Below, piece after piece: positions 27,404-34,592 of a DNA stretch of 64,000 nucleotides (its first letter is position 1; each line of letters begins with the position of its first letter). Source of the stretch: JAXMHQ01 sp046346665. GTDB taxonomy: Bacteria; Verrucomicrobiota; Verrucomicrobiia; Limisphaerales; JAXMHQ01. Below the pieces are notes generated by a model. That model did no database searches and had not been told where the DNA came from. It saw only the letters and a program-made list of their open reading frames with translations. The position numbers and the translations under genes are program-made. The stretch covers positions 92,299-156,298 of the forward strand of contig JAXMHQ010000005.1 of assembly GCA_046346665.1 (NCBI GenBank), in the 5' to 3' direction.

Positions 27404-28402
27404 GTGCAAACTGTCGTACACGCCGAGAATGTCGAGATTCGCCGCCCGGACCGCGCTGCGGGACAGGCGCATCCGGATTTTCTCCTGCCCGCCGCCTGGC
27501 GCGACGCGGCCATCGAACCGCTGACGGGCGACGCCTCCGCGCGCCGCTATTTCCGGCTGCGCACGGCCGCCGGCACGGCCGTTCTGATGGACGCCTCCCG
27601 CTGTCGCGAGAGCCTCGCGCCCTTCCTCCAGGTCGGCGAACAATTGCTCAAGCTGCATCTGAGCGCGCCGGTCGTGCTCGCGCGCGATGAGGTCCAGGGC
27701 TACCTGTTGCTCGAGGATTTCGGCGACGCCACTTTCTCCGCCCTGCTCGATCGCGGCGCCGATCCTTTTTCCTATCTCGGCCTCGGTGTCGACCTGCTCA
27801 CCGCCTTGCACGCCGATCCCGCCCCGGTTCCCACCGGCCTGCGCGTTTACGACGTGGATCGCATGCTGTCCGACCTCGAGTTGTTCCTGGAATGGTCCAC
27901 TCCCGGCCTCGAACCGGGCGTGCACGAGGAATTCCGCGCCGCGTGGCGCGCCGTCCTGCCGCTCGCGCACCGCGTGCCTTCCTCGCTGCTGCTCCGCGAT
28001 TATCACGCTGGAAACCTCATGTTCCTCGCCCGCCGCAAAGGCGTTCGCCGCGTCGGCCTGCTGGATTTCCAGGACGCCTACGCGGGGCCGGTGACCTACG
28101 ACCTGGTGTCCCTGATCGAAGATGCGCGGCGCCCGCTGCCGGACGATGTCCGCCAGAAGTTAATCGATCGTTACCTCGCCCAGCGGCCCGCCCTGGATGC
28201 CGAGACGTTCGCAGATTCGCTGGCCGCCGTTGCCGCGCTGCGTCACACGCGCGTGCTCGCCGTGTTCGAACGACTCCATCGCCAGGGCCGGACCGAATAT
28301 CGCGAGCGCCACTCGGCGCATGTCGGCCAACTGCTCCGCCGCGCCCTGGCCCGGCCCGAGTTGCGGCCCGTGCGCGACTGGATGCAACGGTATGCCTGGT
28401 AA
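27404..28402 (+). CDS. amgK: Anomeric MurNAc/GlcNAc kinase AmgK-like (APH fold)
   Basis: This is an aminoglycoside-phosphotransferase-fold sugar kinase. In peptidoglycan recycling AmgK phosphorylates the anomeric carbon of N-acetylmuramate. The 332-residue product (GTG start at 27404) has PLTGDASARRYFRLR (near 39-53), LLLEDFGDATF (near 101-111), and the catalytic loop RDYHAGNL (near 203-210) followed by LLDFQDAYAGPVTYDL. The assignment is strengthened by the overlapping downstream murU gene, its known partner. The final codons overlap the murU start by 11 bases. Confidence 0.9.
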   Translation: MQTVVHAENVEIRRPDRAAGQAHPDFLLPAAWRDAAIEPLTGDASARRYFRLRTAAGTAVLMDASRCRESLAPFLQVGEQLLKLHLSAPVVLARDEVQGYLLLEDFGDATFSALLDRGADPFSYLGLGVDLLTALHADPAPVPTGLRVYDVDRMLSDLELFLEWSTPGLEPGVHEEFRAAWRAVLPLAHRVPSSLLLRDYHAGNLMFLARRKGVRRVGLLDFQDAYAGPVTYDLVSLIEDARRPLPDDVRQKLIDRYLAQRPALDAETFADSLAAVAALRHTRVLAVFERLHRQGRTEYRERHSAHVGQLLRRALARPELRPVRDWMQRYAW

Positions 28403-29129
28403 CATCCGGAAGGCCATGGTCCTGGCCGCTGGCTACGGCATGCGGCTCCGGCCCCTCACCGACAAGGTTCCCAAACCGCTCGTGCCCGTCGCCGGACGCC
28501 CCATGATCGATTACGCGCTCGATCACCTCCGCCGTTACGGCATTGATGAGGTCATCATCAATGTCTCTCACCTGCGTGAACAACTCGTCGCCCACGCAGC
28601 GCGCTGCGCGGATTTGAAGATCAGGATTTCCGACGAACCCGAGCCGCTCGAAACCGGGGGCGGACTCCGCCAGGCTCTGCCATTGCTCGGAACCGATCCG
28701 TTCTTCGCCATCAACAGCGACATCGTCTGGACCGAGAACGGTGAACCGGCGCTCCAGCGGCTCGCCGCGACCTGGGACGAATCGGCCATGGACGTGCTCC
28801 TGCTCGTCCAGCCGAAATCCAGGGCACTCGGCTACGATCGCGGCGAAGATCACCTGTTCATTCACGAGACGAACACGCACGGCTGGAACCCGGCCCAGGC
28901 GCCCTACATCATCGCTGGAGTTGGAATTCTGCACCCGCGCGTTTTCCAGTCGGCGCCCGAAGGCAAATTTTCGGTGAAACGCATCTGGACCGAGGCCTTG
29001 AACCGGAACCGCCTTTTTTGTCTCCCGCACCACGGCCGCTGGTTCCAGACTGGCACGGCCCCGGACATCGCCATCGCCGAACGCGAATTGGCAGGGAGGG
29101 ACGGCGTCCCCGCCGTCCCCAACCGATAA
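28392..29129 (+). CDS. murU: N-acetylmuramate alpha-1-phosphate uridylyltransferase
   Basis: This nucleotidyltransferase turns MurNAc-1-phosphate into UDP-MurNAc, letting recycled cell-wall sugar bypass MurA; in Pseudomonas this gives fosfomycin tolerance. The 245-residue product has AMVLAAGYGMRLRPLTDKVP (near 8-27), then KPLVPVAGRPMIDYAL, and FFAINSDIVW with the metal-binding Asp. The ATG at 28392 overlaps the end of amgK, so the two are coupled. The last residues (GRDGVPAVPNR) are encoded by a short palindromic repeat at 29094-29120, so the repeat has supplied the C-terminus and led to the stop codon. Confidence 0.92.
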   Translation: MPGNIRKAMVLAAGYGMRLRPLTDKVPKPLVPVAGRPMIDYALDHLRRYGIDEVIINVSHLREQLVAHAARCADLKIRISDEPEPLETGGGLRQALPLLGTDPFFAINSDIVWTENGEPALQRLAATWDESAMDVLLLVQPKSRALGYDRGEDHLFIHETNTHGWNPAQAPYIIAGVGILHPRVFQSAPEGKFSVKRIWTEALNRNRLFCLPHHGRWFQTGTAPDIAIAERELAGRDGVPAVPNR

Positions 29130-29167
29130 GCGGATGCGTGGGCCGGCGAGGACGCCGGCCCTCCCAG
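29094..29167. repeat. Inverted pair of GGGAGGGACG-type short palindromes
   Basis: The first copy (29094-29120) is inside the murU 3' end, with two compensating changes from the copies at 7195 and 22893 (GACGGCG/CGCCGTC instead of GACGCCG/CGGCGTC). The second (about 29140-29167) is in the opposite orientation, ending GGCCCTCCCAG, also with paired changes. Changes that keep the pairing suggest the fold matters. Confidence 0.85.
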
Positions 29168-29247
29168 TTCGCGTCCATTCGCGTTAATTCGCGTTAAGGT
29201 CTTTTGTCCCCCATCCGTGTTCATCCGCGTCCATCCGTGGTTAAAAT
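29168..29247. repeat. Tandem half units of CGCGTT and CATCCGTG families
   Basis: Three CATTCGCGTT/AATTCGCGTT-type units (29168-29197) are followed by CCCCCATCCGTGTTCATCCG and another CATCCGTGG unit (about 29207-29240). The second block matches 22227-22256. The remaining 130 bases before the next gene show no recognised feature. Confidence 0.75.
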
Positions 29248-29379
29248 AGTCCCTGTTTGCCGACCCCAATTTCGGCAAAGGTTTTCCCAAAATGCGGTAA
29301 GAGCTTGCCCTGTTGAGGGCGCACCTTAAATGCGGTGGAACCTGCCGCGAACCCGTCCGGCGGAATCCGGTCCCGCCGC

Positions 29380-30351
29380 ATGGCCATGACACCTCGCGGA
29401 CACCCCGCCAGCCGGCTCGAAAAACTGGTGAGCCTGGCCCTGCTGCTGTCGCTCGCCGTGATCGCCGCCGGCGTGTTCGCGAAACAATTCTCCTTCAACC
29501 CCGCCGTTCTCGTCAGCCGAGACGCCGCCCCCACATCACCCGCCGCCGCCGCCGCGTCCGAGCGCCCGGCCTGGCTGCCTTCCGAACTGTCGCCCGCCGG
29601 AACGCCCGAATCGTTCAACCCCGACAATCTCTACGACAAGATCGACGGGAAAGCGGAGCTCTATCTCTCGTCCGGCTTCGTGAAGCTCTCCTGCCGCCGG
29701 CTGGCATTGAAGGACGATCCCGATCAATGGCTGGAATGGTTCGTGTACGACATGGGCGCCGTGCCGCAGGCGTTCTCGGTGTTCACCGTTCAAAAACGGT
29801 CCGAAGGCCAGCCGCTCGATCTCGCGGAATACGCCTACAAAACCCAAAACGCGCTCTATTTCATTTGCGGCAGCAATTACATCGAGGCGGTCGCCTCGTC
29901 GACTAATGAGCCGCTCGTCCAGGCGATGATCGCCGCCGCGCGGCTCTTTGCAGCCGGTTCGGGCGGGACGCGCCTTGAGCAGCTCAGCCTGCTGCCCGCC
30001 GACCACCTCGTCGCCGGCAGCCAGGCGCTGCAAACCGCCGATGTTTTCGGCTTCGACAAATTCAAAAACGTTTACACCGCCGATTACTCCATCAACGGCC
30101 AGATCATCCTGGGTTTTGTGACTGAATGCGCCGACCCCGCCGCGGCCGACTCCCTCCGCGACGCTTACCGCGCGTTCCTGATCGAGAACGGCGGGAAGCC
30201 GGCCGGTGATTCGATCGAAATCATGGGCGCATACGAGTTCGTGTTCAGCCAGGGCGCGCGCGTTGCGGGTGTTCACGCGGCGCCGAATCCCGCCGCCGCC
30301 ACCGCGCTCGCGGGCATTCTCCAGGCGCATTTGAATGCCAAGACCAAATGA
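29380..30351 (+). CDS. DUF6599-like membrane-anchored protein
   Basis: This is a protein of 323 residues from ATG 29380. It has one N-terminal membrane span (LVSLALLLSLAVIAAGVFA) and an extracytoplasmic domain that opens with FNPDNLYDKIDGKAELYL, which I recall as the conserved core of DUF6599-type proteins. No catalytic motif is evident. The gene ends in ATGA, overlapping the start of the DUF362 gene by four bases, and is the first of a four-gene operon with iron-sulfur proteins and an aldo/keto reductase. A role as an assembly or docking factor for that redox system is inference from context. Confidence 0.8.
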   Translation: MAMTPRGHPASRLEKLVSLALLLSLAVIAAGVFAKQFSFNPAVLVSRDAAPTSPAAAAASERPAWLPSELSPAGTPESFNPDNLYDKIDGKAELYLSSGFVKLSCRRLALKDDPDQWLEWFVYDMGAVPQAFSVFTVQKRSEGQPLDLAEYAYKTQNALYFICGSNYIEAVASSTNEPLVQAMIAAARLFAAGSGGTRLEQLSLLPADHLVAGSQALQTADVFGFDKFKNVYTADYSINGQIILGFVTECADPAAADSLRDAYRAFLIENGGKPAGDSIEIMGAYEFVFSQGARVAGVHAAPNPAAATALAGILQAHLNAKTK

Positions 30352-31337
30352 CCCCGCTCCATTCCAACGAACACCTGCGCCGGCGTGATTTCCTCGTCCG
30401 CACCGCGAAAGCCGGCGGCGCCATCGCCGTCGCGGGCGCCGCGGCGCTGGCCTTGCGCGATCGTTCGAGCCCCACCGGCAAGGAAATGGCGAGGAACTTT
30501 GCCCTGCAGGATTTCTCCGTGCCGGCCGCCGGCAAACGCATGAGCATCGTCACCGGCTCGGACCGCGTCCGCACCCTGGATCGGGCGCTGCAAGCCCTGG
30601 GCGGCCTTGATCAGTTCATCCGGCCCGGCGATCGCGTCGTTCTCAAGGCCAACGTGGCGTTCGCGTCGCCGCCGGCGCTGGGCGCCACCACGAATCCGGA
30701 GCTGCTCCGTGAAATGGTCCGGCGCTGCCTCGCCGCCGGCGCGTCCAGCGTCGTCGTGACGGACAATCCCATCAACGATCCCCAAAGCTGCTTCGCGCTG
30801 TCCGGCATCGCCAGGGCCGCGGAATCGGCCGGCGCGCGCGTCTGGCTGCCGGACGCCGCGTCATTTCAGCCGACCACCGTGAGCGGCGGCCGGTTGATCC
30901 GCGATTGGCCGCTGCTGGCCGCGCCTTTCCAGGGCGCGACAAAATTGATCGGGCTCGCGCCCGTGAAGGATCATCACCGCAGCGGCGCCTCGATGTCGTT
31001 GAAGAATTGGTACGGCCTGCTGGGCGGGCGTCGCAACGTGTTTCACCAGGACATTCACGAGATCATCTTCGAACTGGCCTGCCTCGTCCGGCCCACGCTC
31101 GTGATTCTTGACGGCACGGACACGATGATGGCGAACGGCCCGACCGGCGGGTCGCTGGAGGATTTGAAGGCGACGAACACGATGATTGTTAGCACCGACC
31201 CGGTGGCGGCGGACGCGTTCGGCGCGACGCTGCTGGGCAAGACGCCGGCCGACCTGCCGTCCCTCGGCAAAGCGGCCGCGGTGGGATTGGGAACGCTCGA
31301 TTACGAAAGCCTGAAACCGGGAAGGAGCGCCGCATGA
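30348..31337 (+). CDS. Tat-exported DUF362 protein
   Basis: A protein of 329 residues with a twin-arginine signal (RRRDFLVRTAKAGGA near 11-25) followed by a hydrophobic stretch, and a DUF362 domain. Conserved-looking pieces are RPGDRVVLKANVAF, a central LAPVKDHHRSGASMSLKNW and NGPTGGSLEDL towards the end. DUF362 proteins are often found beside ferredoxin domains; this one has no cluster cysteines of its own. Both junctions in the operon are four-base ATGA overlaps, implying a fixed stoichiometry with its neighbours. Confidence 0.87.
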   Translation: MTPLHSNEHLRRRDFLVRTAKAGGAIAVAGAAALALRDRSSPTGKEMARNFALQDFSVPAAGKRMSIVTGSDRVRTLDRALQALGGLDQFIRPGDRVVLKANVAFASPPALGATTNPELLREMVRRCLAAGASSVVVTDNPINDPQSCFALSGIARAAESAGARVWLPDAASFQPTTVSGGRLIRDWPLLAAPFQGATKLIGLAPVKDHHRSGASMSLKNWYGLLGGRRNVFHQDIHEIIFELACLVRPTLVILDGTDTMMANGPTGGSLEDLKATNTMIVSTDPVAADAFGATLLGKTPADLPSLGKAAAVGLGTLDYESLKPGRSAA

Positions 31338-33229
31338 ACATCGTTTGGGTCCGGCGGATCGCGCAAGTGTTCTTCCTGGCTCTGTGTCTCTGGTTTTGCG
31401 TCGTTGCCACGGTGGGGGATCGCTGGTGGCAATTGCGGGGCTGGCCGGTCAACTGGCTGCTGCAACTCGACCCGCTCGTCGCTCTCGGCACGATGCTGAC
31501 CACCGGCACGCTCTACGCCGGCTTGATCTGGTCACTGGCCACCATCGCTTTGACGATGTTGTTCGGCCGATTTTTCTGCGGCTGGCTTTGCCCGTTCGGC
31601 ACCCTGCACCAGGCGATCGGCTGGCTCGGGCGCCGCTCCCGCAAACACGCCGAGCGCGTCGCCGCCAATCAATATCGCCCCGCCCAGGCGATCAAATATT
31701 ATATCCTCACCTTCCTGTTCAGCGCCGCCGCCGGCACGCTCCTTGGCCGCCTCCTCCACGTCGCCCATGTCCACCCGGTCGGGTCCCTCGTCCTCCTCGG
31801 CATCGCCGCCGCCGTTGTCGCCGTCCGCATCCGGTCTTTCACGGCGATTATTATATGCGCCGGCATCCTGTTAGGAATCCTTGTTCGCCCGGAATTCCTT
31901 TCCGGCTCGCTGCAAACCGGCTGGCTGGATCCGATCCCGCTGGTTCATCGTTCCTTGAACCTTTTCGTTTTGTCCGCCTTCGAAGGCCCGGCGGCGGCGC
32001 GGTTCAGCGTTGCGGCCGCCTCCATCACGGCGCTGTTCCTCGGGGCGCTGCTGATGAATCTGTGGATTCCCCGGTTTTATTGCCGGTTCCTGTGCCCGCT
32101 CGGGGCGTTGTTTGGATTGCTGGTTCGATGGACGCCCTGGCGGATCGGGAAACGGCACGGCGAATGCAATGAGTGCGAGCTTTGCGAAAACAACTGCGAA
32201 GGCGCCTGCGATCCGTTCGGAAAGATCCGCATCAACGAATGCCTGCTTTGCATGAACTGCCTGCGCGCCTGCCGGCAGGCGCAGATGGTCTACGGACCCG
32301 ACCGCTCCCGCGCGGGTGAAATCGACCGGACCGGCGTGACGCGCCGCGGGTTCATCGCCTCCACCATTGCCGGCCTCGGCGCAATCCCCGCCGTGCGCCT
32401 GGCGGGCGGCTTGGACCAGAACTGGAATTCCTCGGTCGTGCGGCCCCCGGGCGCGTTGCCGGAGCGCGCGTTTCTCGACCGCTGCATCAAGTGCGGTCAA
32501 TGCATGCGCGCCTGCCCCACCAACGTCATCCAGCCGGCCCTGGCGGAGGCGGGCCTCGAAGGATTCTGGACGCCCGTGCTGAACTTCCGCATCGGCAGCA
32601 GCGGCTGCCAGATGCTCTGTATCGCGTGCGGCCAGGTCTGCCCCACCGCCGCCCTGCGGCCGCTGACGCTCGATGAAAAGCTCGGCCGGGGCGAATTCGC
32701 ATCCGCAGGCCCGATCCGCATGGGCACCGCGTTCGTCGATCGCGGCCGCTGCCTGCCCTGGGCGATGGACGTGCCCTGCATCGTTTGCCAGGAAAATTGC
32801 CCGGTCAGTCCGAAAGCCATCTTTGTCCGCGAAGAATTTCAAATCATCCGCGACGGTGTTCGTGAAGTCGAATCGTCCACCCCCTCCACCGTGACCGTGG
32901 CCGGTCCCGCATTGCCGCCCGCGAGATTGGGATCGGGGGATTACGCGCTTTCTGTCCACAACGCGCCGGCCGGGGAACGCCGCCGGATCGTGGAAACCGC
33001 GGGCAACCGCATCGTGTTGCCCGAATCCGCTCCGTTTGCCGAGCCGCCGGCGCCGGGCACGCGGGTGAACATCGAGGTGCGACTGCAGAAGCCGCAGGTG
33101 GATCCCGACCGCTGCATCGGATGCGGTATATGCCAGCACGAATGTCCCGTCAGCGGCTTGAGAGCCATCCGCGTGACGGCCGAAAATGAATCCCGAAGCC
33201 CGCGTCATTCACTCACACCGCGAACCTGA
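31334..33229 (+). CDS. NapH/NapG-like fused membrane polyferredoxin
   Basis: A 631-residue protein with two parts. The N-terminal part (about 1-265) has several membrane spans with the NapH/YccM-type cysteine motifs FCGWLCPFGTLHQ and CRFLCPLGALFG. It then has ferredoxin-like clusters: CNECELCENNCEGAC, then CLLCMNCLRAC. After an internal twin-arginine-like sequence (VTRRGFIASTIAGLG near 335-350) comes a second part with CIKCGQCMRACP, CIACGQVCP, CIVCQENCP and CIGCGICQHECP, as in NapG/MauM. In most bacteria these parts are separate genes. It probably passes electrons from the quinone pool to periplasmic partners, here perhaps the downstream reductase. Confidence 0.88.
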   Translation: MNIVWVRRIAQVFFLALCLWFCVVATVGDRWWQLRGWPVNWLLQLDPLVALGTMLTTGTLYAGLIWSLATIALTMLFGRFFCGWLCPFGTLHQAIGWLGRRSRKHAERVAANQYRPAQAIKYYILTFLFSAAAGTLLGRLLHVAHVHPVGSLVLLGIAAAVVAVRIRSFTAIIICAGILLGILVRPEFLSGSLQTGWLDPIPLVHRSLNLFVLSAFEGPAAARFSVAAASITALFLGALLMNLWIPRFYCRFLCPLGALFGLLVRWTPWRIGKRHGECNECELCENNCEGACDPFGKIRINECLLCMNCLRACRQAQMVYGPDRSRAGEIDRTGVTRRGFIASTIAGLGAIPAVRLAGGLDQNWNSSVVRPPGALPERAFLDRCIKCGQCMRACPTNVIQPALAEAGLEGFWTPVLNFRIGSSGCQMLCIACGQVCPTAALRPLTLDEKLGRGEFASAGPIRMGTAFVDRGRCLPWAMDVPCIVCQENCPVSPKAIFVREEFQIIRDGVREVESSTPSTVTVAGPALPPARLGSGDYALSVHNAPAGERRRIVETAGNRIVLPESAPFAEPPAPGTRVNIEVRLQKPQVDPDRCIGCGICQHECPVSGLRAIRVTAENESRSPRHSLTPRT

Positions 33230-33242
33230 ACCCCATCCCTCC

Positions 33243-34448
33243 ATGAAAACATCCTCCGTCAGCCGCAGAAACTTCCTCAAAGCCGTCGGCACCGCCGGCG
33301 TCGGATCGCTGGTCGCCTCGACGGCAGCCGCCCAATCCACCGCGCCGGCGGCGGCCCCCGCCATGCCTTCGCGTCCCTTCGGCAAAACCGGCGTCCAGGT
33401 GCCCATCCTTGCCCTCGGCGGCATTTTCGACATTCTCACCAACCAGCTCGTCCTGCAGCGCGCGCTCGACCTGGGAGTGACTTACTGGGACACCGCCAAC
33501 GGATACACCAACGGCAACAGCGAAAAAGGCATCGGGCTCTATTTCGAGAAGAACCCGGCCGTGCGCAAAAAGATTTTCCTCGTCACCAAGGCCGGCGGCC
33601 AGCACACGGCCGAGCGAATGACATCGATGTTGAACCTGTCGCTCGAGCGGATGAAAACCGATCATGTGGATTTGTTTTTCATGCACGGCATCAGGGATGG
33701 CGGCGACCTGACACCGGAAGCAAAGGCGTGGGCGGAGAAGGCGAAGAAGGACGGCAAGATCCGGTTCTTCGGATTCAGCACGCATGGCAACATGGAAAAC
33801 AGCCTGCAGGCCGCGGCGAAAGCCGGCTGGGTGGACGGCATCATGTTGAAATACGATTATCGCCTCATGCACACCGACGCGATGAAGGCGGCGATGGACG
33901 CATGCGCGAAGGCGGGCATCGGCCTGACGGCGATGAAGACCCAGAGCAAGGAATCGTTCAACCTGGACAATGAAGCCGAATTGAAGCTGGGCGGACATTT
34001 CGTCAAGGAAGGGTTCACCGAACACCAGGCGCGTCTGAAGGCGGTTTGGGAGAATCCGCAGATCGCATCGATCTGTTCCCAGATGCCGAACGTGACGATC
34101 CTGAACGCGAACGTGGCAGCGGCGCTGGACAAGACGAAGCTGACGGCGGCCGATCACGGTGCGTTGCGCGAATACGCGCAGGCGACGTGCTCAGGTTTCT
34201 GCGCGGGCTGTTCGCAGCTTTGTGAATCCGAACTCGGCGGCCGCGTGCCGATCGCGGACCTGATGCGCAGCCTGATGTATCACCACGGCTACGGCGATCA
34301 CCGCCTGGCCCGGGAAGTGTTCGCCGCCATCCCCGCCGGAGTGCGGCGCGAACTGGGGCGGGTGGATTTCACCGCAGCCGAGCGGGCGTGTCCGAACGGG
34401 TTGCCGATCGGGCAATTGGTTCGCGAAGCGGGCGAGTTGCTGGCGTAA
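33243..34448 (+). CDS. Tat-exported aldo/keto reductase with C-terminal cysteine cluster
   Basis: A protein of 401 residues from ATG 33243. It has a twin-arginine signal (SRRNFLKAVGTAGVG near 7-21) and an aldo/keto reductase barrel. The catalytic tetrad can be placed: Asp and Tyr in YWDTANGYTNG, Lys in FLVTKAG, His in DLFFMHGI. Near the C-terminus CSGFCAGCSQLCE and a later CPNGLP suggest an iron-sulfur cluster, as in ferredoxin-linked members of the family. Export plus a cluster argues that it takes electrons from the polyferredoxin next to it rather than from cytoplasmic NADPH; this is inference. It starts 13 bases after that gene. Confidence 0.88.
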   Translation: MKTSSVSRRNFLKAVGTAGVGSLVASTAAAQSTAPAAAPAMPSRPFGKTGVQVPILALGGIFDILTNQLVLQRALDLGVTYWDTANGYTNGNSEKGIGLYFEKNPAVRKKIFLVTKAGGQHTAERMTSMLNLSLERMKTDHVDLFFMHGIRDGGDLTPEAKAWAEKAKKDGKIRFFGFSTHGNMENSLQAAAKAGWVDGIMLKYDYRLMHTDAMKAAMDACAKAGIGLTAMKTQSKESFNLDNEAELKLGGHFVKEGFTEHQARLKAVWENPQIASICSQMPNVTILNANVAAALDKTKLTAADHGALREYAQATCSGFCAGCSQLCESELGGRVPIADLMRSLMYHHGYGDHRLAREVFAAIPAGVRRELGRVDFTAAERACPNGLPIGQLVREAGELLA

Positions 34449-34462
34449 CGCGCAGATCACCA

Positions 34463-34537
34463 GCTGTAGCCGCGATTGTAAAATCGCGGGGATACGCGCC
34501 CGATCAAAGGAACCGCGATCTCACGATCACGGCTGCA
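34463..34537. repeat. GTAGCCGCGAT-type palindrome
   Basis: GCTGTAGCCGCGATTGTAAA and ATCGCGG on the left face CCGCGATCTCACGATCACGG and CTGCAG on the right. The left unit also occurs at about 22114-22140. It follows the redox operon and may act as its transcript end. Confidence 0.78.
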
Positions 34538-34592
34538 GGCGGCGTCGGGATAGGCTGGCGTTTTTCGGGGGATTCGTTATGCTGACAGCCTG

